Assembly (NCBI RefSeq): GCF_033547095.1
Contig: NZ_CP137852.1
Span: 4,303,001-4,367,000 of the forward strand
Reading direction: 5' to 3'
DNA length: 64,000 nt
From: Sediminicoccus rosea
GTDB taxonomy: Bacteria > Pseudomonadota > Alphaproteobacteria > Acetobacterales > Acetobacteraceae
The notes beneath the pieces were generated by a model. It did no database searches, had not been told where the DNA came from, and worked only from the letters and a program-made list of their open reading frames with translations. The position numbers and the translations under genes were made by a program. Of the stretch, positions 43,723 to 51,582 are shown one piece after another. Position 1 is the first letter of the stretch, and each line of letters opens with the position of its first letter.

Positions 43723-45087
43723 TTGCCCAGCTTCCTCATCCCCCCCATCGCCATCCTTCTCAGTGGTCTCGCCGCCATCGCGGTGCTGTTGGCCGCTCGC
43801 CTCGCCGGCCTCGGGCTCGCGCCGCTCTCAGCCGCCCCGGCCAGCCTCGCCGCGCTGCTTGTGTTCCTCGTCGGCCTCGGCTTCGCGGGCTTCCTCTGGT
43901 GGCTCGCCTCCCGCTGCTTCACCCTGTTGCGCGACCCCGCAACCACGCCCGAGCAGCTCTCCGCCCTCCGCGACCTGCCGCTCGCCCTGCCCGAGGGCAC
44001 GGTGCGCGCGCTGCTGGCGCTGATCGTCGGCGTCATCGGCCTGCCGCTGCTCCTGTTCAGCCAGAGCCTCGCGCTGAACGACGCCATCGCGGGCTATGTG
44101 AACGGCATCATCGCAGGCGTCTTCGGCTACTATTTCGGGGCCCGCTCCACCGGCCCCGAGGCCCAGGCCGCCCGCCGCCTCGGCGAGGCGCTGGAAGGCC
44201 AGACCCGCGCCAATGCGGCGCTGCGCGAAAGCGAGGCCGCGGCGCGCGAGGCCGCCGCCCAGGCCACGCAGCCCGCCCAGACGGGCGAGGCCATCGCCCG
44301 CCTCGAACGCCAGCTCGGCGTCGCGCGCCTGCTGGTCCAGCGCATCGGCCCGGCCCTGCCGGCCGGCCTCATCCCGCCCCAGGCCGGGGCGCTCATCGCC
44401 CAGGCCGAGCAGGCGCTCGCCACCGCCCGCACCCTGCCCGACCTCGGCGCGCTCCAGGCCGCGACGGCGGCGCTGACCGGCCGCGACGGGCCGCTGCCCA
44501 GCCTGCTGCGCGCCGCCGCCCCCCTGCTGCCGGCCGCGATGGGCGGGCCGCTGGCGGGCCTCGCCCTGCTGCTCGGCCTCGGCTGGAACCTGGGGGCGGC
44601 CGCCTGGCGCCGCTTCCGTGCCCGGCTGCTGGACTCCCCGCATGACCCGGCCCTGTTCGAGCCGGGCGCCATCACCCCCGCCTCGGCCGAGCTGCGCCTC
44701 GCCGCCGCACCCATCTTCGCGCGGCTCTTCGCGCCGCGCCTGGCCGAGCCCGGCTTCCTCGCCACGCTGCTCGACACCTGCCTGCGCCCCGATGCGGCGG
44801 CCCTGCTCTGGGCCCGCTTCCCGGGCTTCGCCAATCCGGAGGAAGCGGAAGCCGGCTTGGCCGAATTCCGCCACGCCCTGCTGGAGGAGCGCGTCGAGGC
44901 GGACCTCTCGCCCGAACTGGTCGGCCGCGTCGCGGGCGCGCTCGGCCAGAAAGCCGCCAGCCCCGCCCTGCCGCAGGATGGCCCGGAGTCCGCCAAGGCC
45001 GCCCTCCAGGCGCTGACCCTGCTGCTCAGCGAGCTGCGCGAGAGCCGCACCGACCCGGTCCCCCTGTTGCGGGAGCTGGCGGCATGA
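43723..45087 (+). CDS. Multi-spanning, holin-like membrane protein with coiled-coil region
   Basis: Start taken at the TTG at 43723 because GGAGG lies nine bases upstream and the protein then opens directly with a membrane helix; an ATG at 43693 touching the LexA-type box is the alternative. About four N-terminal membrane segments (FLIPPIAILLSGLAAIAVLL, LAALLVFLVGLGFAGFLWWL, VRALLALIVGVIGLPLLLF, YVNGIIAGVFGYYFGA) resemble phage holin layouts. An Ala/Glu-rich coiled coil follows, then another hydrophobic span (AMGGPLAGLALLLGLGWNLGAA) and a long soluble tail of about 170 residues. At 454 residues it is far larger than a phage holin. No family is certain. First gene of a four-gene coupled operon. 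Confidence 0.65.
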   Translation: MPSFLIPPIAILLSGLAAIAVLLAARLAGLGLAPLSAAPASLAALLVFLVGLGFAGFLWWLASRCFTLLRDPATTPEQLSALRDLPLALPEGTVRALLALIVGVIGLPLLLFSQSLALNDAIAGYVNGIIAGVFGYYFGARSTGPEAQAARRLGEALEGQTRANAALRESEAAAREAAAQATQPAQTGEAIARLERQLGVARLLVQRIGPALPAGLIPPQAGALIAQAEQALATARTLPDLGALQAATAALTGRDGPLPSLLRAAAPLLPAAMGGPLAGLALLLGLGWNLGAAAWRRFRARLLDSPHDPALFEPGAITPASAELRLAAAPIFARLFAPRLAEPGFLATLLDTCLRPDAAALLWARFPGFANPEEAEAGLAEFRHALLEERVEADLSPELVGRVAGALGQKAASPALPQDGPESAKAALQALTLLLSELRESRTDPVPLLRELAA

Positions 45088-45680
45088 GGCTCGCCCTCCT
45101 CCTTCTGCTGGCCGGCTGCACGCCCGTCGCCGCGCTGCTCGACGCGCCGCTGGCGCAACTTGCCCGCTGGGAACGAGCCTCGCCGGCCGAGATCGCGGCC
45201 GAGCCCGTCGCCTGCCCGGCGGGCCATGCGGCCTGCGCCCGGCTGCACGCACGCCGCGCCGAGGCCTGCATGGGCCTCGCCATGGCCGCCCGCGCGCCGG
45301 GGGCCGCCTGCCCGGGCGGGCGCGACCACCTGCCCTGCGCCGCGGAATCCTACGCCGCCGCCCGCGCACTCACCCCCAGCCCGGCGCTGGCCGCCGGCGA
45401 GGCGCAGGCGCGGCTTTGCCTCGCCGAATTCCCGCCGCCCGCCGAGGCCGCGGCCGAGGCCGGGCGTGCGGCGCCGGCCATCGCCGCCGCCCCGCCCGCC
45501 CGCGCCGCCCTGCTCGGCGCCCGTGCCGCGCTGATCGCCGCCCGGCCCGGCGCGGGCACGGAGGCGCAACGCTGCGCCGCCACCCGCGCCGGCCTCGCCC
45601 TCGCCCCCCAAGCCTCGCGCGAGGCGCGGGACCTCGCCCTGCGCCTCGCCACCCTCCCCGCCTGCGGAGCCACGCCATGA
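45084..45680 (+). CDS. Cysteine-rich lipoprotein of the lysis-like operon
   Basis: Protein of 198 residues with a compact leader ending LLAGC, a clean lipobox, so a lipoprotein. The mature part is Ala-rich and helical with about eight further cysteines (VACPAGHAACARLHARRAEAC, AACPGGRDHLPC, ARLCLAEF, AQRCAATRAG, PACGAT), hinting at TPR- or Sel1-like helical hairpins stapled by disulfides. It overlaps both neighbours by four bases (ATGA). By position it recalls spanin-like lipoproteins of lysis cassettes, but size and sequence do not match known spanins. Function unknown. Confidence 0.65.
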   Translation: MRLALLLLLAGCTPVAALLDAPLAQLARWERASPAEIAAEPVACPAGHAACARLHARRAEACMGLAMAARAPGAACPGGRDHLPCAAESYAAARALTPSPALAAGEAQARLCLAEFPPPAEAAAEAGRAAPAIAAAPPARAALLGARAALIAARPGAGTEAQRCAATRAGLALAPQASREARDLALRLATLPACGATP

Positions 45681-46591
45681 TCCTCGCCCGCCCCCTCGCC
45701 TTCCGCCTGCCGCTCATGACCGGACCCGAGGTCCGCGGCGCGCAGCTCGCCCTGATCCGCGCCGGCGCCCTGTGCGGCGAGGCGGATGGCGTCTATGGCC
45801 CCGCCACCCGCGACGCCGTCCTCGGCTTCCAGCGGCGCGAGGGCCTGGCCGCCGACGGCATCATCGGCCCCGAGACCTGGGCGCGCCTCACCAGCCAGCC
45901 CGCGCTGCGCCGCGAGCGCCCCTGGCCGGAGGCGCTGCGGCCCTTCCTGTCGCCGCTGCTCGCCTGGCACGGGCCGCCGCTCGGCCGGGGCACGCGCCGC
46001 TGGCAACTCACGCCGCGGGGCATCGCCATCGAGGGCGAGCCGCCCCCCGGCAGCACACCGCCGCGCCTCGCCGCCGCCTGCTGGGCGCGGCACCAGGCCC
46101 CGCTCGAAGCCGCCGCGCGCCGCTTCGCCGTGCCGGTGGAACTGCTGGTCGCCACCGCCTGCACCGAAAGCGGCGGCCGGGCCGAGGCGGTGCGCGAGGA
46201 GCCGGGCTTCACCTCCGATGCCGCAACCCCGCACCGCGTCTCGCCCGGGCTGATGCAGACGCTGATCTCCTCCGCGCGCGAGGCGCTGGGCGACCCGAAG
46301 CTGGACCGCGCGGCCCTGCTCGACGCCGGCGTCTCGGCCGCGGCCGGCGCCGCCTTCATCGCGCGCCAGGCGCGGGTGACGGGCTTTGATCCGCCCCTTG
46401 TCGCCATCGCCTACAATGCGGGCAGCCTGCGGCCGGCCGGCAACCCCTGGGGCCTGGTGCAAACGCAGCGCGGCAACGGCCATTTCCACGCGGATTCCTT
46501 CTGCGGCTTCTTCAACGACGCCCTCACGCTCTTCGCCACCGGCCCCGCGCCGGGCGCCGATGTGCCGAGCTTCCAGGCGCTGCTGTCATGA
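45677..46591 (+). CDS. Peptidoglycan-binding lytic transglycosylase
   Basis: Protein of 304 residues from the ATG at 45677, overlapping the lipoprotein stop. Residues 12-72 are a peptidoglycan-binding domain 1 (GPEVRGAQLALIRAGALCGEADGVYGPATRDAVLGFQ). Residues 135-285 are an SLT-like transglycosylase with catalytic Glu164 in ATACTESGG, SPGLMQTLISSAREAL, and VAIAYNAGSLR. No signal peptide is visible, as in phage endolysins that rely on a holin for release, which fits the holin-like first gene. It cleaves glycan strands of the cell wall. A cellular remodelling role is the alternative. Confidence 0.85.
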   Translation: MILARPLAFRLPLMTGPEVRGAQLALIRAGALCGEADGVYGPATRDAVLGFQRREGLAADGIIGPETWARLTSQPALRRERPWPEALRPFLSPLLAWHGPPLGRGTRRWQLTPRGIAIEGEPPPGSTPPRLAAACWARHQAPLEAAARRFAVPVELLVATACTESGGRAEAVREEPGFTSDAATPHRVSPGLMQTLISSAREALGDPKLDRAALLDAGVSAAAGAAFIARQARVTGFDPPLVAIAYNAGSLRPAGNPWGLVQTQRGNGHFHADSFCGFFNDALTLFATGPAPGADVPSFQALLS

Positions 46592-47181
46592 GCGCCTGCG
46601 CCCTCGCGCTCGTCCTGCTGCTCGACGCCAGCGCCTCCATCTTCCCCGCCGAATGGCAACTCCAGGCCGAGGGCCACGCCGCCGCCTTCGAGGATGCGGC
46701 GGTGCTGCGCGCCATCGCGCGTGGCCCGGGCGTAGCCGTCACCGCGCTCTCCTTCAGCGATGACGCGCGGGAAATGGTGCCCTGGCGCATCCTGCGCAGC
46801 GCCCAGGACGCGCAAGGCTTCGCCGCCGCGCTGCGCGAGGCCCCGCGCGGTGCCGCCGCCGGCACCGATATCGGCGGCGCCATCTTCGCGGCACTCGACC
46901 AACTGGCCGCCGCGCCCTGCACGCCGGAGGAGGAGGTGATCGACCTGGTCACAGATGGCGAGGCGGCGGAGGCCCGCACCCAGCAGGCCCGCGCCTATGC
47001 CGAGGCGCAGGGCGTGCGGGTCAACGCGCTCGGCGTCGGCACGGAGGATGCGGGCGATTGGCTGCGCGAGCACGCGATCACGCCCGGCGGCTTCGCCATG
47101 GCCGCCCCAGACTGGGCGAGCTTCGCCGCCGCCATCCGCCGCAAGGTGACGCTGGAACTGGCGCAGGCCGGGCTTCGGTGA
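46588..47181 (+). CDS. VWA-fold protein, DUF1194-like
   Basis: Protein of 197 residues. The metal-ion-dependent adhesion site is intact: DASAS at residues 13-17, Thr in GTDIGGAIF and Asp in LVTDGEA. Overall pattern matches DUF1194/von Willebrand A proteins of alphaproteobacteria, though shorter and with no real signal peptide. VWA domains mediate protein-protein contacts. It overlaps the transglycosylase gene by four bases and ends the four-gene operon. Its role in a lysis-like cassette is unexplained. Confidence 0.75.
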   Translation: MSACALALVLLLDASASIFPAEWQLQAEGHAAAFEDAAVLRAIARGPGVAVTALSFSDDAREMVPWRILRSAQDAQGFAAALREAPRGAAAGTDIGGAIFAALDQLAAAPCTPEEEVIDLVTDGEAAEARTQQARAYAEAQGVRVNALGVGTEDAGDWLREHAITPGGFAMAAPDWASFAAAIRRKVTLELAQAGLR

Positions 47182-47211
47182 TTCAATGCGGGGCCATCGA
47201 GGAGGCCCCGC

Positions 47212-47664
47212 ATGCTCACCATCCGCCCCATCCGGCGCGAGGACCACGACGCCTGGCTGCCGCTCTGGGAGGGCTACAACGCCTTCTACGAGCGCGTGGG
47301 GCCGACCGCGCTCGACCCCGCCATCACGGCACGCACCTGGGCGCGCTTCTTCGACCCCTATGAGCCGGTCTACGCCCTGGTGGCGGAGCGCGAGGGCCGC
47401 ATGCTCGGCCTCACGCATTTCGTCTATCACCGGACGACGACGGCGATCGCACCCAATTGCTATCTGCATGACCTCTTCACCGTGCCGGAATCGCGCGGCC
47501 AGGGCATCGGCCGCGCGCTGATCGAGGCGGTGGTGGAGCGCGCGAAGAACGACGGCGCGGCGCGGGTCTATTGGCAGACGCAGGTGACGAACGCGGCCGG
47601 GCGCATGCTGTACGACAAGGTCGCGAAGCATCTCGGCTTCATCGTCTATACGCGGTTCCTCTAG
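47212..47664 (+). CDS. GNAT-family acetyltransferase
   Basis: Protein of 150 residues. LTIRPIRREDHDAWLPLWEGY is the opening helix-strand; the acetyl-CoA loop is VPESRGQGIGRALIEAVVERA, preceded by LTHFVYHRTTTAIAPNCYLHDLF and ended by NAAGRMLYDKVAKHLGFIVY. GGAGG lies a few bases upstream. Target unknown. The next gene starts directly after its stop, so it is read with the Entner-Doudoroff-type pair. Confidence 0.9.
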   Translation: MLTIRPIRREDHDAWLPLWEGYNAFYERVGPTALDPAITARTWARFFDPYEPVYALVAEREGRMLGLTHFVYHRTTTAIAPNCYLHDLFTVPESRGQGIGRALIEAVVERAKNDGAARVYWQTQVTNAAGRMLYDKVAKHLGFIVYTRFL

Positions 47665-48276
47665 ATGCATCCCGTCGTCACCCGCCTCGCCGGGGCACGC
47701 ATCATCCCGGTGATCCGCACCAGCACCGCGGCGCATGCCGCCACCGCGGTGGCCTGGCTGCGCGAGGTCGGGATCAGCACCGTCGAGATCACGCTGACCA
47801 CGCCGGATGCCGTCGCGCTGATCCGCACGCTCGCCGCCGATCCCGGCCTGCTGGTCGGCGCGGGCACGGTGCCCGATGCCGAGGCCGCGCGGGCCTGCCT
47901 CGCGGCCGGCGCGCAATTCCTGGTGACGCCCTGGGTGGACACGGAGGTCTGCGCCGTGGCGCGCGCGGCGGGGGCGGCCATGCTGCCCGGCGCCTTCACG
48001 CCGACCGAGGTGCGTGCGGCGCTCTCGGCCGGGGCGGATGCGGTGAAGATCTTCCCCGCCTCCAGCGGCGGCTCGGCGCACCTCAAGGCGCTGCGCTCCG
48101 TCTTCCCCGGCGTCGCCTTCTGCCCGACCGGCGGCGTGGACCCGCGCAACACGGCCGAGTGGTTCGCGGCCGGCGCCGCCTTCGTCGGCATGGGCGGCAA
48201 ACTGGCCGATGAGGCGCTGATCGCCGCCGGCGACAAGCCCGCCCTGCAGGCCGCGGCCCGGGCCGCCCTCGCATGA
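47665..48276 (+). CDS. eda: KDPG/KHG aldolase
   Basis: Protein of 203 residues. RIIPVIRTSTAAHA with the strand-1 Arg, STVEITLTTPDA with the catalytic Glu, VGAGTVPDAEAARACLAAGAQFLVTP, and DAVKIFPASSGGSAHLKAL with the Schiff-base Lys are the family motifs. It splits 2-keto-3-deoxy-6-phosphogluconate to pyruvate and glyceraldehyde 3-phosphate. The next gene encodes a PfkB kinase that would supply KDPG from KDG, so the two likely form a sugar-acid degradation step. Confidence 0.93.
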   Translation: MHPVVTRLAGARIIPVIRTSTAAHAATAVAWLREVGISTVEITLTTPDAVALIRTLAADPGLLVGAGTVPDAEAARACLAAGAQFLVTPWVDTEVCAVARAAGAAMLPGAFTPTEVRAALSAGADAVKIFPASSGGSAHLKALRSVFPGVAFCPTGGVDPRNTAEWFAAGAAFVGMGGKLADEALIAAGDKPALQAAARAALA

Positions 48277-49196
48277 CACCCGCGCTCATCTGCCTGGGCG
48301 AGCCGATGCTGGAGCTGAACCGCCAGCCGCCCGATGCCGCGGGCCGCGCGCTCTACCTGGAGGGCTTCGGCGGCGACACCTCCAACGCCGCCATCGCCGC
48401 GGCGCGGCAGGGCGCCACGGTCGGCTACATCTCCGCGCTGGGCGACGACCCGGCCGGCCGCGCCTTCCGCGCGCTCTGGGATGCGGAGGGCGTGGAGCAC
48501 CGCTTCGTCCGCACCGACCCGGCGGCGCCCACCGGGCTTTACCTCGTCACGCATGACGCGGCGGGGCACCACTTCGCCTTCTTCCGCAGCGGCTCGGCGG
48601 CCAGCCGCCTGGGGCCGGAGGATATGCCGGCGGAGGCGATCCAGGGCGCGCGCATCCTGCATCTCTCCGGCATCAGCCAAGCCATCTCCAACGCGGCCTG
48701 CGATGCCGGTTTCCGCGCCATCGCGCTGGCCCGCGCGGCCGGCGCCCGCGTCTCCTACGACACCAATCTCCGCCTGCGGCTGTGGCCGGCGGCGCGGGCG
48801 GCGGCGGTGATCCATGCGGCCATCGCCAGCGCGGACATCGCACTCCCCTCGCTCGAGGACGCGACGGCGCTGACCGGCCTTACCGACCCCGATGCAGTCG
48901 CGGATTTCTACCTCCGGCTCTGCCCGCTCGTCGTGCTGAAATGCGGCGCGGCCGGCGCGCTGATCGCGACGCGCGCGGAGCGCCGGCGGATCGCCGGGCA
49001 TCGCGTGCCCAGCGTGGATGCGACCGGCGCGGGCGACACCTTCTGCGGCGCCTTCCTGGCCCGCACGCTGGCCGGCGACGATCCCTTCGTGGCGGCGACC
49101 TATGCCAATGCGGCGGCGGCACTCGCCACCACAGGGTATGGCGCCGTCGCCCCCATCCCGCGGCCAGATGCCGTGCGCGCGCTGCTGGCGGCGTGA
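48273..49196 (+). CDS. kdgK: 2-keto-3-deoxygluconate kinase (PfkB family)
   Basis: Protein of 307 residues. The PfkB signatures are FGGDTSNAAIAAARQGATVGYISALGDDPAG near the N-terminus and VDATGAGDTFCGAFLA near the C-terminus with the catalytic Asp. The opening LICLGEPMLELN and pairing with KDPG aldolase favour KDG kinase; other sugar kinases are possible. It overlaps eda by four bases. Its end meets the convergent HyfI-like gene after three bases. Confidence 0.88.
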   Translation: MTPALICLGEPMLELNRQPPDAAGRALYLEGFGGDTSNAAIAAARQGATVGYISALGDDPAGRAFRALWDAEGVEHRFVRTDPAAPTGLYLVTHDAAGHHFAFFRSGSAASRLGPEDMPAEAIQGARILHLSGISQAISNAACDAGFRAIALARAAGARVSYDTNLRLRLWPAARAAAVIHAAIASADIALPSLEDATALTGLTDPDAVADFYLRLCPLVVLKCGAAGALIATRAERRRIAGHRVPSVDATGAGDTFCGAFLARTLAGDDPFVAATYANAAAALATTGYGAVAPIPRPDAVRALLAA

Positions 49197-49199
49197 CCC

Positions 49200-49721
49200 T
49201 CAGCCATTCGCCTCGATGAGCGCCAGCAGCCCTTCCAGGATCTGCTCTGGCGCGGGCGGGCAGCCGGGGATGACAAGGTCCACCGGCAAGGCGGCCTCGA
49301 CGCCGCCCAGCACGGCGTAGCTGCCGCGGAACACGCCGCCATCGACCGCGCAATCGCCCAGCGCCACCACCCAGCAGGGATCGGGCGTCGCGGCGCGGGC
49401 GCGCTGCAGGGCCTCGGCCATATTGCGCGTCAGCGGGCCGGTGACGAGCAGGATGTCGGCATGGCGCGGGCTCGCCACGAAGCGCAGGCCGAAGCGCTCC
49501 AGGTCATGCGCCACGTTCTGCAGCGCATTCACCTCCAGCTCGCAGCCATTGCAACTGCCCGCATCCACCTGGCGGATCGAGAGCGAACGGCCGAGCCGCG
49601 CCTCGGAGGCTTCCGCGAGGCGCGCGCGCAACTCCTCCACGATCTCGGGCGGCGTGGGCGGCGGCGCCGCGTCGGTCAGCGGGCGGGAGACGAGGTTGCG
49701 CAAGAGCTTGGGGATGAGCAT
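49200..49721 (-). CDS. HyfI/NuoB-like iron-sulfur subunit of a hydrogenase-4-type complex
   Basis: Protein of 173 residues. The four cluster cysteines of the NuoB/small-subunit family are all present: SCNGCELEVNALQN, VALGDCAVDGGVF and IPGCPPAPEQILEGLLAL. It would hold a single 4Fe-4S cluster next to the large subunit. It is the last gene of the hyfB-C-E-F-G-(VOC)-I order on the minus strand and overlaps the VOC gene by one base. No ferredoxin-like subunits (HyfA/HyfH) are found with it. Confidence 0.88.
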   Translation of the reverse strand: MLIPKLLRNLVSRPLTDAAPPPTPPEIVEELRARLAEASEARLGRSLSIRQVDAGSCNGCELEVNALQNVAHDLERFGLRFVASPRHADILLVTGPLTRNMAEALQRARAATPDPCWVVALGDCAVDGGVFRGSYAVLGGVEAALPVDLVIPGCPPAPEQILEGLLALIEANG

Positions 49722-50101
49722 CAGGCGGCCTCCTCCATCGCCTCGGTGAAGACGAGGCGGTTGCCGAACGGGTCGGCCACCTCCATGTCGCGCCAGCCCC
49801 AGGGCTGCTCGACGATGCCGGGACGCGCGTGGCGATACGCTTTCGCGGTCAGCTCGGCCTGCAGCGCATCAAGCCCGGTCATGCGGAGGATGAGCTTGCT
49901 CCCCGGCGTCCCGTCGCCGAAATGCTCGCTGAGGAAGAGCACCAGCGCCCCGCGCGAGACCTGCGCGAAGACCGGCGCGTGGGCGCTGAAGCGATGCTCC
50001 CAGTCCCACCCCATGCCCAGGAAATCCACATAGAATTCGCGCGCCTTCGGCAGGTCGAAGATGCGAAGGATGGGGATGGTGGCGTCGAAGCGCGGGCTCA
50101 C
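49721..50101 (-). CDS. VOC-superfamily (glyoxalase/bleomycin-resistance-like) protein
   Basis: Protein of 126 residues from the GTG at 50101, whose GTGA overlaps the HyfG-like stop; the longer open frame is a shadow. TIPILRIFDLPKAREFYVDFLGMGWDW and WGWRDMEVADPFGNRLVFTEA are the beta-alpha-beta-beta-beta modules. It resembles the dimeric bleomycin-resistance or glyoxalase-like single-domain proteins. It lies inside the hydrogenase-4-like operon, coupled at both ends. Such a gene is not a standard part of that complex, so its role there is unknown. Confidence 0.88.
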   Translation of the reverse strand: MSPRFDATIPILRIFDLPKAREFYVDFLGMGWDWEHRFSAHAPVFAQVSRGALVLFLSEHFGDGTPGSKLILRMTGLDALQAELTAKAYRHARPGIVEQPWGWRDMEVADPFGNRLVFTEAMEEAA

Positions 50102-51582
50102 AGATCCACCCCGCTGTAGCTGCCATTGATGCTTTTGTTGATCAGCGGGAAGTCGGCCACGATGTTGCCGATCACCGCGGCCTCCAGCAGCGGCCAATGC
50201 AGCCAGGAGGGGTCGCGGAGCATGCAGGCCTCGATGCCGCCCGCGCCATCGAGGCGCATCCAGGCCAGGCATTCGCCGCGGAAGCCTTCCACCAGCGCCA
50301 CGCCCTCGCCGCCGCGCGGCGGGAGATGCACGGTGAGTTCGCCCTCCGGCAGGCGCGGCAGCAATTCGCGCAGGAAGGCGATGGATTGCAGCGCCTCGGC
50401 ATGGCGTTGCCGCCAGCGCGCATCCACATCGGCCCCCGCCTGGGTGATCAGCGCCTCGGGCACCAGTTCCCCGGTGAGCAGCCGCGCGTCGAAGCCACGG
50501 CCCGCGGCGCGGCCAACCACCCCGCCCGGCGCGAAGCCCGCGACCAGCCAGGGCTCCATGATGCCGGTGCCGAGCACGCGGTCCTGCAGGCTCGCATGGC
50601 TCCCATAGAGCGCGAGCAGGGCGGGAAGCTCGCCCTCGATGGCGGCCAACGCGGCGAGCAGCGCGGCGATCCCCTCCGGCGTCAGGTCCTGCGCCACGCC
50701 GCCGGGCAGCACGCGGTCCATCATCAGCCGGTGGCCCAAGGCGTCACGCTGGGCGCGCAGCAGCCCCTCGCGCAGCCAGCCGCAGCGGGCATGGATCGCC
50801 GCGAAGGCCGCGTCATTGGCGATGAAGCCGAGGTCGTTCAGGTGGTTGTGCAGCCGCTCCAATTCGAGCATCGCAGCGCGCAGCGCGAGGGCGCGCGGCG
50901 GAGCCTCCACCCCCAGCGCCGCCTCGGCCGCGCGGGCGAAGGCCAGGGAATGCGCGACCGTCGTGTCGCCCGAGAGCCGCGCGGCAAAGCGGGCGGCGGC
51001 GCGCGGCGGCTTGCCCTGCATGAGCGAGAGCGTGCCCTTGTGGACGTAGCCGAGCAGCACCTCCAGCCGGACGATGATCTCGCCCTGCACATGGAAGCGG
51101 AAATGCCCGGGCTCGATCACGCCGGCATGGATGGGACCGACGGGGATGACATGCACGCCCTCGCCCGCCACGGGCAGGAATTCGAGCGGTGTCGCCTCGG
51201 GCGCCCGGGCGGCGGGGCGGGCGGAGAGCGGCGCGAGCAGCGGCCAGCGGCCATGGTCGAGGAAGGGGCGCGCATCCGTACCGCCCTCGGCCATGATGCC
51301 CCAGAGGTCCATCAGCGCGCGCTCAAACAGCGCGGCAGCCGGCCAGAGCGGCGAGAGGGCGGGGATGCGCCCCTCCTCCGCCGGGACGGAGGCGAGCAGG
51401 ACCTCCAGCCGCGCCTCATCGAGGAAGGCCGCATGGGCGAAGCCCGGCTCGCCCCAGAGGCCCAGCAGCGTGACGCCCGGCGCGGGCGCGAGGGATGACC
51501 AGCGCCGCGCATCCAGCAGGAAGCGCGGCCAGGGCGTGCAGCCCAGGCGCTGGCCGGATTCGATGGTGGCGCGCAGCGTCAT
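50098..51582 (-). CDS. HyfG-like (NuoCD-type) large subunit lacking NiFe ligands
   Basis: Protein of 494 residues, the NuoC-NuoD fusion layout of HyfG. The N-terminal NuoC-like part includes LFERALMDLWGIMAEG; the NuoD-like part includes VGPIHAGVIEPGHFRFHVQGEIIVRLEVLLGYVHKG, AARFAARLSGDTTVAHSLAFA, ELERLHNHLNDLGF. The two C-x2-C pairs that hold the NiFe site in hydrogenases are absent: the first is replaced by residues around RLSGDTTV and the C-terminal one by LRDPSWLHW...LINKSINGSYSGVDL. So it cannot be a NiFe hydrogenase. It belongs to the energy-converting hydrogenase-related type of complexes. Confidence 0.88.
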   Translation of the reverse strand: MTLRATIESGQRLGCTPWPRFLLDARRWSSLAPAPGVTLLGLWGEPGFAHAAFLDEARLEVLLASVPAEEGRIPALSPLWPAAALFERALMDLWGIMAEGGTDARPFLDHGRWPLLAPLSARPAARAPEATPLEFLPVAGEGVHVIPVGPIHAGVIEPGHFRFHVQGEIIVRLEVLLGYVHKGTLSLMQGKPPRAAARFAARLSGDTTVAHSLAFARAAEAALGVEAPPRALALRAAMLELERLHNHLNDLGFIANDAAFAAIHARCGWLREGLLRAQRDALGHRLMMDRVLPGGVAQDLTPEGIAALLAALAAIEGELPALLALYGSHASLQDRVLGTGIMEPWLVAGFAPGGVVGRAAGRGFDARLLTGELVPEALITQAGADVDARWRQRHAEALQSIAFLRELLPRLPEGELTVHLPPRGGEGVALVEGFRGECLAWMRLDGAGGIEACMLRDPSWLHWPLLEAAVIGNIVADFPLINKSINGSYSGVDL

